The translations under genes were made by a program, and so were the position numbers. This document shows positions 12,243-23,434 of a stretch of DNA of 64,000 nucleotides, piece by piece (position 1 is the stretch's first letter; every line of letters begins with the position of its first letter). The notes under the pieces are model-generated. The model was not told where the DNA came from, searched no databases, and worked only from the letters and a program-made list of their open reading frames with translations. This DNA comes from Carya illinoinensis (Eukaryota > Streptophyta > Magnoliopsida > Fagales > Juglandaceae), in the NCBI RefSeq assembly GCF_018687715.1, contig NC_056755.1, forward strand, positions 43,970,501-44,034,500. The letters run 5' to 3'.

Positions 12243-13679
12243 AAATTAAGTTTTGAGGGCCTGCTCTTAGCCCGACTGGAGCTCCTCAAACACCTTCCTC
12301 CTTTCTGTTTAATTTGATTCTCAGAGTCAGACAAACTAGCCTTAGACTTCCCAATGTTCTCCGCACATTCTGCAATTTCAGAGTCCGAAAAAATTAATAC
12401 CGTCCTGTCCACCTCATTGTCTTCTTCTTCCCCGTCTTCAATAGTCACCAGCTCTCCTACAAATTGTGTCTCTTCCACCACTTCTACTGATCCTAATAAC
12501 TCTGAGTTAAAATGAGGAATGTAATCCCCAACAGGATTCACTACCCCTCCCTGATTAAATGCTGTTGTGTAACCTTCCATATCCTCTACTAAATCAGCGA
12601 TATCTTGCTCTCCAGGCTGTTGTGCTTCACAGCACACTTGGACCCGGCCAACTCTTACTTCTTCTACTTGCGTTTCCTCTGTATTGGCCTCCTTTCCGTC
12701 CATGTCTGGATGGTTTTCCTTCATAGTTGATTTTTCCCCTGTTTTCTCCCCTGCCTCCTCCCTACCATCTTCTAGTTGATTCAAAACTTCCTCCTCTCGC
12801 CCCTCCATTTCAATAAGGTTGCTATTTTCGGCCTTGTCTTGTTCCCCATTACCAACAGGATTACCAGCTTCTAGTCTCACCCGTACCTTTCTCACCTGTC
12901 CTCCATCTCCTTTAAGTCTCTCTTCCACTTTCTTGCCTCCCTTCCATTTGCATGTAGAGTCGTTATGGCCTTGCATCCGACAGCGACAACAGTAGGCCGG
13001 AAGAGTTTCATACACCACTTTTTGCAAACGGCTGGTAGGCTGGAGAGGAATCCCAATCCAGAAAGACTCAATCGGCTTCTTTGAAGCATCCATTTTAATA
13101 CAGACCCTTGCTCCATCCGTGCGTGTTGCACATCTCGTGCTATTGTCCCGACGGATGTATTGACCCACCGGCAACGTAATATTCCGCAGGAAAGCTTCAT
13201 GGTAAAAGTTAGGAGGAAGACCTGGAAATGTGACCCAAACTGGAACCAAGTGTGGCTCTTTTTCTTCATCAAAATCCGGATACCACTGGAAGATTCGATA
13301 TGGAATCCCTTCTACATCAAATGTTTCTCTCAAGAATGCTTTAACAAAAACGGACAAACACAGACCTGGGCTTTGACATTGCAGACACCACTGGTTGAGA
13401 ATCCAATCCCCACCGACTTTTAATAAACGCTCTGATTAAGTCAAGAGATGGTCTTTGTCTAAGAAACTTCATGACCAAAGAAAACTTAAACGGTTGTGCA
13501 GACCTTTCTATTTCCTCTTTCGTGAAGGATACATACGGCACCCCATCAAGGACCTTCAATGGTCTAATTGGTATTTCCACTTCTGGAAGTGGTTGAGGGC
13601 TTTGGGTCACCAAATCTGCAAAGGTTCTGAGTCTACAAGATGACGCCGAGGCACCGTGATGGACCCCGGCGGCTGCCAT
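12239..13679 (-). pseudogene. LINE ORF1 (DUF4283 plus CCHC zinc knuckle), frameshifted
   Basis: ORF1 of plant L1 elements is an RNA-binding chaperone that coats the element RNA. The ATG is at 13679. The first ~112 codons give the start of a DUF4283-type domain (KFLRQRPSLDLIRAFIKSRWG). The frame breaks near 13343-13357 and continues as KAFLRETFDVEG, then FQWYPDFDEE and PVWVTFPGLP, the usual second half of the domain. A CX2CX4HX4C knuckle (CCRCRMQGHNDSTC) follows. The C-terminal half is acidic and low-complexity, with Glu-rich and Val-Glu-rich stretches. The stop TGA at 12239-12241 overlaps the ORF2 start. Apart from the single frameshift it is intact. Confidence 0.9.
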
Positions 13680-13771
13680 GCTTCACACAAATCAGTCAAG
13701 CCCTAGCAGAGCAAAATTTCTCTCTGCCACGTCAAACTTCCTAAAAGCCCAAAGTAATTCACTTATGAGAG

Positions 13772-13786
13772 AGAGATTCTTTACTT
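13772..13786. repeat. LINE target-site duplication, right copy
   Basis: AGAGATTCTTTACTT, identical to 7956-7970. It lies at the LINE 5' end and marks the original RLP 1 coding sequence. Confidence 0.95.
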
Positions 13787-14967
13787 ACATTAAACATCCA
13801 TTTGGGTATCAAGCCTTGAAAATTGTTGCCTTTTAGATCTAGATACCACAATCTACTTTGGTTTCGTAATATATCTGGGAACTTTGTTAAGTTGAGATGA
13901 GACAATTCTAAAGATTCAAACTATGGAAGAATGTCGTTTGAACTAGCTCTGGTGAGCCACGACAAATCATCGAATGAGTTTTGTGAAAGGTCTAGTTCAA
14001 TGAGGTGGGTAAGGTTGCTAAACGAATTTGGGATGGTTCCTAAAAAATTACAATTGCCAATTTTGAAGGAATTTAAGGAATTAAGGTTTCCAATTGAAGC
14101 AGGTAGATCACCAGAGAAATTTGTGCCACCAAGTATTAAATACTTGAGAGGAGAGTTTGTGTGAAATTTGGGCAAATGACCTGTGAGATCTTCATTGTAT
14201 AAAGCAGATAGGCCCAGTAGGTGTGGTAGCTGAAAAATTCTTGTTGGGAATCGCCCGTACAGTCTGTAGCTACCTAGATCTAGAAACTTTAAAGAAGATA
14301 AATTGTTAGGCTTTCAGGTATAGTGGAAGATATGTTGATACCAGAAAACCTAAGATCTTCAAGGTTGGTTAAATTTTGCACTAAACTTTTCATGAGACTT
14401 TTGGTATATAAATTATAACCATCAAAAGAAACGAGATAGAGAAAAGACAACTTGGATAGGTATTGAATCTCAAAGGGGATTTGTCCTGAAAATTTGGAGT
14501 AGGAGAGATCGAGATGTATTAGGCTTGAAAGATTACCAATCTTGGATGGAATTTGGGAGTGATTGAAGTCATAATAAGCAAGAGTAAGGTTTTGAAGATG
14601 AAGAAGGCATAAGAGACTACTGCTAGAGGTGATAGAACCATAGAGACAATTGCTCTCAAGGTTGAGGGCGATGACATGACCGGTGTCTTGGTTGCATTCA
14701 ACCCCATCCCATACACAACAATTGGTATTATTTCCATCCATTCTCCATGATGCAACAACCTTAGGATAGCTCCACTCAGTGCAAATAGAGTAGTTTTTAA
14801 TGATAAAACTATCCTTGAATTGCATCAGAGCTATCCTCTCTTCTTAATGGCAAAGCGAAGGGAGATAATTATAGGACAGAGTGAGGGAGTAAGAGAAGGA
14901 GGCATGCGATCAAAGGGAAAAGCAATCGCATGAATATGATCGACTCATGATACGAATAGATATCCAT

Positions 14968-17100
14968 AACTTTTTAAAATGTCTTGCACTATGTTTAGAT
15001 AGAGGAAAGAGCGAGGGGTTTAAATTTATAGACCCGTAACAAGAAGAAGAAGAAGACAAAGAATTCTCTTTTGACCAAGATGTACTTGAATGACGACTAC
15101 CATGATCCTTTCAATTATTGTAGAAAATATAGGAAAATTGCTTCACTAACGCGTCTAATTATCCCACATACTGCTAACGTGGCCGTGAATGTCAAGAATT
15201 AAGTTACAATCCTTGTTGTAAAATAAAAAATATGAAAAAGCGAAATGGTGTATGGCCCTAATTTTTGCTTTTTTTTATTTTTATTTTTTTTTTCTTTATT
15301 CAAATTCTTGGCATTCCACGCTATGGAGTATGGATGTTTAAGTTACAATGGCCACCAAAATAATGACAGAAGAAGACAACTAGACTTGCAAGCTACATAA
15401 GGAATGATCATTCACTTTTTTTTTTTTTTTTAATTAAGAATGATCATTCACTAATATGATCACTAATTGTAAGTGGAAAGGGAATAAAACTTGCAATAAT
15501 TAATTAATTATAATGATATTTGCGACCACACTTTCTTTTATATATCATATTTTCATTACATTTTTATAAGTTTGACACTTTCTTATATTATGCTCGAATT
15601 ATCTTTTTTTAAAAAAAAATTAAAATAGATGAAAAGTACTAACTCATCGTAATAAGATAAAAGTGAAAAATGATGATATATTTTTTAGAATCTACTGTAG
15701 GAGGATTCGAGTAAGATGATACGAAGCTATCATCTGACTCCCTTGATGGCGCTAAACTACCTTGAGATGGTAGATCAGTGCATGTACAGCAAGAAACAAT
15801 GATATTTCCTTGATTTGGGGAAGTTCTGAGCACTTGTTGGTATTTTGGTAATAACTTTGGCTATGGGTATCGGAACCGTGTATATGACCCCAATTTAGAA
15901 AACTCTTTTCGGCACACACGTCTGGGTCACCTAGTTACACTAGTGTGAATCATTTTTGAGGCCAAAATCAGCTGTTTTCCACTACAAATCTCCATTTTTA
16001 GATTTTTTCCCCTTTTATAGTAATATTTTATTCATAGTTTAGGAAGTGATTTTTGAACCCGATTTTGGTCATATTTTTGGCATATTTTTTATTTATTTAT
16101 ATCCATATTTATTTTTGGTGTGTTTATTGAAAATTTCATGAAAATTTCTTGATAGCATGCATATGTGGTAGAAAATCGCCACTCACGGTGAGGAAAAAGA
16201 CTTTGAAAGCCAACAAATAGGTAAGATTAATCATCAGCATTTGTACCCCCACATCATGCACATTTAGGAGAGGCAGTTTGAAAATTAACATGTAAAGCAA
16301 ATAAGTTACCCCATATCTTCCATTTTCTTTCTTTCATTTTAAAGATTCAATGCAACCTATAATGTACTCAATTTTGGTATATGATATACTAAAAGGATAT
16401 CCAAACATATACCATATGTTCAAACCATCGCTCTTCTTTTCTTGCATCTATGACTCTATATATAATTATAGTAGACTTAAATATTACGCTAGCTGATATT
16501 TTGTGTGTACGCCAATCATGCTAGCTGATTTGTTTATTAAAATAACATCAGTAATTAGTATAGTTATAGAAGGCAAAATCTAGGAATTTTCAGAACCAAC
16601 TAATATTACCATAAGCTAGCTAGCAAGTATTATGCTTGAAATTAAAATGACGAATATATAACAATCATGCATATATATATATATGAGCCTGATTTGCTTA
16701 GGCTCGATGAGGATAAGATCGAGTTGGAAATCTAGCCTGTATGATTCAAAAGAAAACCAAAAAAGACATGATAATTGTGTTATACTAATTCCATATAAAG
16801 ACTTTAATTTATTGATTGAGTGTGATTGATGAAGACCGTACGTTAATTACAAAGAAAAATAATGTTTTCCATCTTCGATTTAAGTATAACTTACGCTAGC
16901 TAACGTGCAGCATATATATGAAGAAACATTTTATTTAAGTGCTTCACTTACAAATTAATTACTTAATATTATATGATTAGAGATAATAAAATCTAAGAAA
17001 GTCTATGTATTTCTTTTCATTTGATCTTTTTGTCTCCAGTGAAGAATGCATGGGCTATATATAATACATTTCTCCTGCTTTGTTTCAATCCTCAACACAG
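14968..17100. repeat. RLP 1 5' flank and repeated intergenic DNA
   Basis: No gene seen. About 14968-16130 is the inverted counterpart of 1000-2145 and 43900-45026 and matches 62705-63650 directly. From about 16135 the sequence switches to another repeat block, like 840-1010 reversed and 3960-4300, so an inversion or recombination junction lies there. At about 16690-17100 come AT-rich DNA and another copy of the TATA/leader cassette. Confidence 0.6.
15015..15200 (-). promoter_or_regulatory. Probable RLP 1 promoter remnant
   Basis: On the minus strand a TATA-like tctataaattta lies near 15025-15035, about 60 nt upstream of the ATG at 14967. Further upstream are a TTGACC W-box core (plus strand, about 15072) and an ACGTGG G-box-like core (about 15178), both conserved in position upstream of the other RLP copies. 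This arrangement would suit stress-responsive WRKY and bZIP control. The function is inferred only. Confidence 0.4.
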
Positions 17101-19944
17101 CACTAGAAGTTTAGGATCGGTCATGCGGATAAGATCATCGACGGAACTTGCATGTTGGCCTGCTTCGTGTGCGACCTTCACCTTAAAGATATAATTCCCG
17201 ATAGCGGAAAATATATGTTACTAGAAATATTTCTGCATCAAGCTAAGAATATGTTTCTCTTTATTGAGAATGCATTCAGTGTGATATATAGAAGACTTGA
17301 AGATTTAATAAGGTACGTGAAGATTTAATATGTTTCTCTTTATTAACTTATTGCTACATAAGGAATTATGATCATGCAATAATTGTGGAAATTAGGGAAT
17401 AAAACTTGCAAGAATTAATTAATTGTAATGATGTTTGCGACCACACTTTCTATTATCCTAATTTCATCATATATTTTTTTTATAAGTTTGACTCTGTCTT
17501 ATTTTAAAAAATAAATATATAAAGGTTGATTGGAAATACTGCCTCAACATAGTAGGATAAAAATGAAATGGTGATTTACTTTGTAGTCTTTCTAAATAAA
17601 AAAATAAAAAAACTAGAGCACAAATTATTAACAATAATAATGAGATACAATTTGCCGATCAAATTAATGGCCGTTGTTCCTCCTTTGATTAGTGTGAAAA
17701 TCATTACAAGAGAGGAGGAAATTACTTGGGAATTTCTTGATAGCATATGTGGTAGAAAATTGACACTCATGGCGAGGAAAAAGACTTTGAAAGCCAACAA
17801 ATTGATAGGCAAGAACCATCGGTCTTTGTACCCCACATCAATAACATCATGCACATTTAGGAGTAGCAATTTGAAAATCAACATATAAAATAAATAGGCT
17901 ACCCCACGTCTTCCCCTTTCTTTATTTCATTTTACTAATTGAATGCAACGACGTGTAATGCATTCAATTTTGGTATACCATGTACTAAAAAGATATTCAA
18001 ACCCATATCATACGTTCAGACCATTGCTTTTCTTTTCTTACATGTATGAGTCTATTATGGTAGACTTAAATACCAATTCCATTCTTGATTGAGTGTGATA
18101 TATAGATCAAGACATAAAGATTTAAGTAGACTCATCTCTCTTAATAAATGTCCCTCTTTCTCTTTGATTTTTATTCAAGGTTAATAAAAATGAATAAAAA
18201 TATCAACTAATATTACCTGAAACTAGCTAGCAATTATTTTGCTTGAAATTAAAATGACGAATATATAACGATCATGCATATATATATATATATAGATGAG
18301 CTTGATTTGCTAATTAGGATCGAAGAGGATAAGATCGAGTTGAAAATTTAGTCTGTATGATTCAAAAGATTAAAACCAAAAAAGACAATATAATGATCCC
18401 CTCGAATTCATGAAAAGATTCAACCCCATACCATACGTTCATTCAAACCGTTGCTCTTTTTCTCTTGTGTGAATGACTTTATTAATTATGTTATACCGAG
18501 TCCACATGAAGACTTTAATTTCTTGATTCAGTGTGATTAAAGACCGTATCATGTTAATTAAGAAAGAGAAATGATGTTTACCATATATGAAGTAACATTT
18601 TATTTAAGTTATTCACTTACAAATTAATTACTTAATAATATACGCCACTTAATTAATATGATTAGAGATAATAAAATCCAAGAAATTCTATGTATTTCTT
18701 TCCATTTGATCTTTTGTCTCCAGTGAAGAATGCATGGGCTATATAAACCTTTCTCTTGCTCTGTTTCAATCATGAACACAACACTAGAAGTTTAGGATTG
18801 GTCATGAGGATAAGATCGAGTTGGAAATTTAGTTTGTGTGATTCAAATTAAAGAAAGCCAAAAAAGAGATGACAATGATCATCACTTCGAATTGAAAACA
18901 TTTAATCCCATACCATAAGCTAGCTCAAAACGTCGCTCTTTTTCTCTTGCGTGGATGACTTTATTACAAAGAAGAACGGGTCACTTTGTGTCGTCCATCT
19001 CCATTAACATCATTTCAAGTTAACTGAATCGATTCAATAAAATATTGGAAAGAAAATCCAAGAACTATCTAGACAAGTAAATAATTCCCAATAAGAGTAT
19101 ATTCCGAAACGAGGGAGATAATGGAGAGAAGGTTCAAACAAAAGGGTTTTTCTAATTGCATTTTCAATTAATATTTTATCTTTCTATTCTTGAGTTTAGG
19201 TATTGGTCTTTTGTAGTTGTTTTTGCAGCTTTACTTTGACAAAATCAATGGGTTAAAGGCCACCCTTTTTGATCTCCTACTCAAGATCAACATTCCCATT
19301 AGAAATATGATCAAAACTGCAAGAATAGGAAATCGTACGCACTGTTAAGAGAGGAGCAACATCTGCTACTGCTATGCGCTAGCACTACTCATCTAACAGA
19401 AAAGGTGAGCTAGCATATATTTGGGTACATTCTGTTATGGCTATACGCCAATAAAATGTAGTCACTCCGTGTACTAAGCATCAATGAAAAATAGAGCAAT
19501 ATTTGATTCTTCTCTTTTCCGTTTAGACCTTCTATCATACACTTGGGTTGTTTCTTTCTTCTTTAGGCACGAGTATTCACATCTAACTAGATCAAGTTTC
19601 ACGTTGATGCCAAAGTGGATCCACAAGGCGTGTACAATGCTGCCTGAAATGATTTATAGGCGTGTGCAATCCTCATCTATCAAGCTACTTGCTAACTGAA
19701 ATGATTGCATTCACCATCATGATTTTGAAAACTTTCACCAAAGAATAACTCTGAATATTGCTAACTACATTCACACATTTTATAGGCGTGTACAATCCTC
19801 ATCTATCAAGCAATTGCTCATCCAGTAGTTGACCTTTGTGTAGATCGACTACCAATTCCATCCATTGAGATACAATAATACTAGAAGTATAAATGACACT
19901 TAACAAAAAAAAAGACAACACATTACTTAACTAAGATTCATTTA
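17101..19944. repeat. Third copy of the RLP-flank block, no gene seen
   Basis: About 17120-17280 matches 2508-2660 (the segment with GACGGAACTTG and TTGGCCTGCTTCG). About 17280-18180 matches 2800-3700, and 18180-19940 matches 4640-6610. It contains two copies of the MRIRSSWKFSL cassette (about 18330, degraded, and 18805) and forms the 3' flank of RLP 2. The open frames at 17568-17888, one on each strand, are not preserved in the paralogous blocks and are not called as genes. Confidence 0.6.
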
Positions 19945-22117
19945 CTACTTCCTATGATTCACCTTTATTCGAGTTTGGTGTTGCTTCTTGCCAAAAATAT
20001 TGAAAACCAAATCTGGCTTTCTAGTTGTCACAATGTGCCCGATAACAACTCCAAATACGAATCCACATCCATATCCCATCACAACTACTTTCCAACCAAA
20101 TTCAAAGAAAAAATTTGGACCCTGATTCTCTTCAAAGTTGGTTGAAGGTGGAGGTGTTGAAATGTCAGAATCTCCACAGATTTTGGACAATGGCCTTCCA
20201 CACAGTCCTCTATTATCTTTGAATGAAGTATTTTCAAATGTTTCAAACTGTTGCCCGTGTGGTATAGGTCCAGTGAGGGAGTTATGCGACACATTAAACA
20301 TTGAAAGGAAATTAAGCTGGACTAATTCAGGAGGTATCTCTCCAAACAACTTGTTTTGAGAAAGGTCTAATGATTCTAGTTGTGTCAAGTTCACAAAGGA
20401 TGATGGAATATGACCAGTGAAAGCATTATTTGAGAGGTTCAGCACGTGAAGTCCTTTTAGATTCCCCACTTGTTTTGGGATTTCTCCTTCGAACCTATTG
20501 CACGAGAAATCTATGACTTTGAGGTCATTATGGATCCGCTTATACTCCAACTCCACACTTTTGATCATCATTGTAATTGAATAGTAGACCTGGTCCCCCA
20601 GGTAATATAAATTCTTTACACCAATGGATTTCATGGCATCCCATTGTGCAAAGTATCCTGTAGGCAGATTTCCAGACAAATGGTTGTGAGAGAGGTCAAT
20701 GATATGCAAGTTGGGAAATGTGTAATTTGTTTCTAGACTCCTTATTGCACCGTGGAAGCCATTAGAATGTAGAACAAGAATCTGCAACTGTTGAAGAGTT
20801 CCCAACCAAAAGGGATAGGTATCATTGATTTGATTGTGGCCAACATGAAGATACTCAAGCTCAGTACAGTTGGCCAAAGATCTTGGAAAATGACCCTGTA
20901 ACTGGTTTTGACTTAAGTCCAGCATCCTTAGGAGGCATCCTTTTGCCCATGTTTTTGGGATGGTGCCGCCAAAGTTGTTGTTTTGTAGTCTTAGCACTAA
21001 CAAAGATGTTTGATTCAAGTTGCCAAAACACGGATGAATCATGCCACTCAAATGGTTATAGGACAAATCAAGCATTTTAGGTGAACTCATATTGCAAAGA
21101 AATGGTGAAATTCCTCCAGTGAATGAGTTTTGTGAAAGCTCTAGCCAAGTGAGTTGGGTAAGGTTACTGAACGAATTCGGGATAGTTCCTGAAAAACTAC
21201 AATTGCCAATTGAGAAGACAATTAAGGAATTTAGGTTTCCAATTGAAGCAGGTAGATCACTAGAGAAATTTGTGTCGCGAAGAAATAAATACTCGAGAGG
21301 AGAGTTTGTGTGAAATTCGGGCAAATGACCAGTGAGATCTTTATCGCCTACTACAAATAGCTCCTGTAAGTGTGGTAGCTGAAAAATTCTGGTAGGGAAT
21401 CGCCCGTACAGTCCACATCTAATCAGATCTAGAACCTTTAAAGAAGATAAATTTGCCAGGCTTTCATGTACAGTGGAAGATATGTTGATATCACACAACA
21501 CAAGCCTTTCAAGGTTGGTTAAATTTTGCACTAAACTTGTTAGACTTTTGGTATATAAATAAGGATAAAAAGAATCCAACTAAAGAGTAGATAACTTGGA
21601 TAGGTATTGAATTTCAGAGGGGATTTGTCCTGAAAAGTTGGAGTGGGAGAGGTAGAGATGTATTAGACTTGAAAGATTAGCAATCTCAGACGGGATTTGG
21701 GAGATTGAAGTTATTATAAGCAAGTGTAAGGTTTTGAAGATGATGAAGGCGAAAGAGACTATTGTTGGAGGTGATAGAACCATAGAGACAACTGCTCGAA
21801 AGGTTGAGGAAGATGACATGACCCGTGTCTTCGTTGCATTCAACCCCATCCCATACACAACAATTGGTATTATTTCCATCTATTCTCCATGATGCAACCT
21901 CAGCTGGATGATTCCGCTCAGTGTATTCGCACAGAGAATCATTTTTTCTGATAAAACTTTCCTTGAATTGCATTAGAGCTATCCTCTCTTCCTGATGGCA
22001 AAGCGGAGGCAGATAATTATAAGACAAAGAGCGAGGGAGTAAGAGAAGGAGGCATGCGATCAAAGGTAAAAGCAATTGCACGAATATAATCAACTCATGA
22101 TACGAATAGATATCCAT
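19945..22117 (-). pseudogene. RLP 2 (Cf-9-like LRR receptor-like protein), nearly intact pseudogene
   Basis: This is the best-preserved receptor of the cluster. From the ATG at 22117: a signal peptide (MDIYSYHELIIF then a Leu-rich core), CHQEERIALMQFK, the N-cap NTNCCVWDGVECN, LRRs, an island domain around 20520-20660, more LRRs, LCGRPLSKICG, a PPPS/acidic spacer, a transmembrane helix near 20045-20100 and the tail KKQHQTRIKVNHRK. Two lesions break it: a 2-nt deletion near 21702 and TAG at 21580-21582. Downstream, 544 codons are open. About five central LRRs are missing compared with RLP 1 and RLP 4, because LSQNSF is joined directly to FTGGISPF. It could still yield a truncated product by internal initiation, but a full receptor is not encoded in this sequence. 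Confidence 0.92.
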
Positions 22118-22175
22118 AACTTTTTAAAATGTCTTGCACTATGTTTGTAGATAGAGGAAAGAGCGAGGAGCTTAA

Positions 22176-22183
22176 CTTTATAG
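22176..22183 (-). promoter_or_regulatory. TATA box of RLP 2
   Basis: TATAAAGT on the minus strand, about 60 nt upstream of the RLP 2 ATG. It is conserved in spacing in front of the RLP 1 and RLP 5 start codons. Upstream, the block at about 22300-22340 with ACGTGG is also shared by all copies. Confidence 0.55.
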
Positions 22184-23327
22184 ACCCAAAACAAGAAGAA
22201 GAAGAAAACAGATAATTCTCTTTTGCCCAAGATGTACGTGAATGACGAATACCATGATCCTTTCAATTATTGTAGAAAATATAGGAAAATTGCTTCACTA
22301 ACGCGTCTAATTATCCCACATGCTGCTAACGTGGCCGTGAATGTCAAGATAGCGTATGGCTCTTTTTTTTTTTTTTTTTTTCAACTGCAATGCTTTTTAA
22401 AATAATTGATTTCCAGAATATATATGAGCCAAACTAAAATGCCTTTCTTTTTATATATATTAATTAGATGACATTTAATTAAGAAAAAATTTAGTTGTAA
22501 GTATAATTGTGCATTAATATGTACACTAATCTAATGTGATTGATTAAAAAGTAAATTTTATTTAAAAGAATACTAATTTAAATTTTAAATATAAATGTAT
22601 CATTATTGATATGTAGATTAGTACGCAACTTTATTTATATATAGTAAAAGTCTTTAATTAATTCTACTTCTTTTGGTCAACATAATTCTACTTCTACGCA
22701 TGGAATATTGAGTCGCAATGCATGAATATCCGCCGCGTGTACGTTAAAATGCATGGCCAGTCTAGTAGTACCGCTCAAGTAAATGCCGTCGATCGAGTGT
22801 AGCCACGTTCGCATGCAGTCTGAGCCGTGACAATTAATTCACATATAAATTACTATAGACTGATATGCACACGCAGGACTCGATCATCAAGATGAATAAT
22901 ATATCTATTTCTGGTCCTACAATTCGGCAGAATAGTTGGGATTTGTTCCAATATCCTTTCTTTATCCCCTTCTTCTGTTCCAAGTTCCGGTCTGAACAGC
23001 ACTAGAAGCTTAGGATGATCAGGACATGTAATTAGATCAAGTTCGAAATTCAGTTTGTCTGACTCAAAAGAAAACTAGAAAAGATAGGATTAGTACGTAG
23101 TACATGCAGAACTCGCCAAATTGACTTGCCACCATTTCACCCTCTCGCTGAGCTCATCCTGAACACATGTCAATCAAGCTGGTGTTTCATGACTACTTAT
23201 AATTAACAACATCAATGCATCAACAGCCAACTAAGTTCTGCATGGGTTGTTACGACACCACATTTATGTTTTGTGTCTTATACTCTTTACAGGTGCCGAT
23301 CGTCGTCTTTTAGTATTCCTCCAGCAC
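22184..23327. other. AT-rich intergenic stretch
   Basis: About 22184-22350 is conserved RLP 5' flank. From about 22360 (a poly-T run) to 22850 the DNA is AT-rich and not obviously repeated in the window. About 22970-23070 holds a diverged copy of the leader cassette (AGCACTAGAAGCTTAGGAT). No gene is seen. Confidence 0.5.
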
Positions 23328-23334
23328 TATAAGT
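23328..23334 (+). promoter_or_regulatory. TATA box of the GRP-type gene
   Basis: TATAAGT, 101-107 nt upstream of the ATG at 23435, a normal distance for a short 5' leader. The leader near 23400-23434 is A-rich (ACAAGAAAAGAAGACAGACAAA), typical of plant leaders. Confidence 0.5.
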
Positions 23335-23434
23335 AGTGGCCATGGAAAAAGTTGCCTTACTGTTCAAACCTCCGGTCAGCAATTTATGAAGAACCATTAA
23401 ATATTTGATCCAACAAGAAAAGAAGACAGACAAA

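Larger units (their letters stand above)
7971..13771 (-). mobile_element. Near full-length L1-like LINE inserted in RLP 1
   Basis: This is a non-LTR retrotransposon of plant L1 type on the minus strand. A poly-A tail (poly-T on the plus strand, 7971-7984) abuts one copy of a perfect 15-bp target duplication, with the other copy at the 5' end. It carries a 5' leader (13680-13771), ORF1, ORF2 overlapping it by ATGA, and a 3' UTR. The 3' UTR contains the CCTCCGCCATAAGTG motif (reverse strand, about 8030-8044) that also occurs in the LINE fragment at 42761-43449. Both ORFs are disabled by a few point lesions, so the insertion is fairly young but dead. Confidence 0.95.
6611..14967 (-). pseudogene. 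RLP pseudogene 1 (Cf-9-like LRR receptor-like protein), split by a LINE
   Basis: RLPs are plasma-membrane receptors with an extracellular LRR domain and no kinase. Several, such as tomato Cf and apple HcrVf proteins, sense pathogens. In order from 14967: a signal peptide, the Cys-containing N-cap (NTNCCVWDGVECN), plant-type LRRs, an island domain near 7150-7320, further LRRs, an acidic/Pro stretch, one transmembrane helix (VVMGYGCGFVFGVVIGHI) and a short basic tail ending at 6611. Lesions: a 2-nt deletion near 14890, TAA at 14844-14846, a 1-nt deletion near 14308, TAG at 13921-13923, TAA at 7613-7615, and the LINE at 7971-13771. Removing the LINE and one target copy restores the frame across the site, so the insertion hit a contiguous coding stretch within a NVSKESL segment. 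A Cys of the C-terminal cap is replaced (KIYG instead of KICG). The gene cannot make a full receptor. Confidence 0.93.

Noticed and set aside
17568..17888. Overlapping ~100-codon frames on both strands
   Set aside because: No domain is recognisable, and the paralogous blocks near 3175-3430 and 60250-60550 break both frames.
19945..21579. RLP 2 544-codon frame as an intact gene
   Set aside because: It opens at a TTG directly after an in-frame TAG, and the signal peptide lies upstream in a shifted frame, so it is the remainder of a broken receptor.
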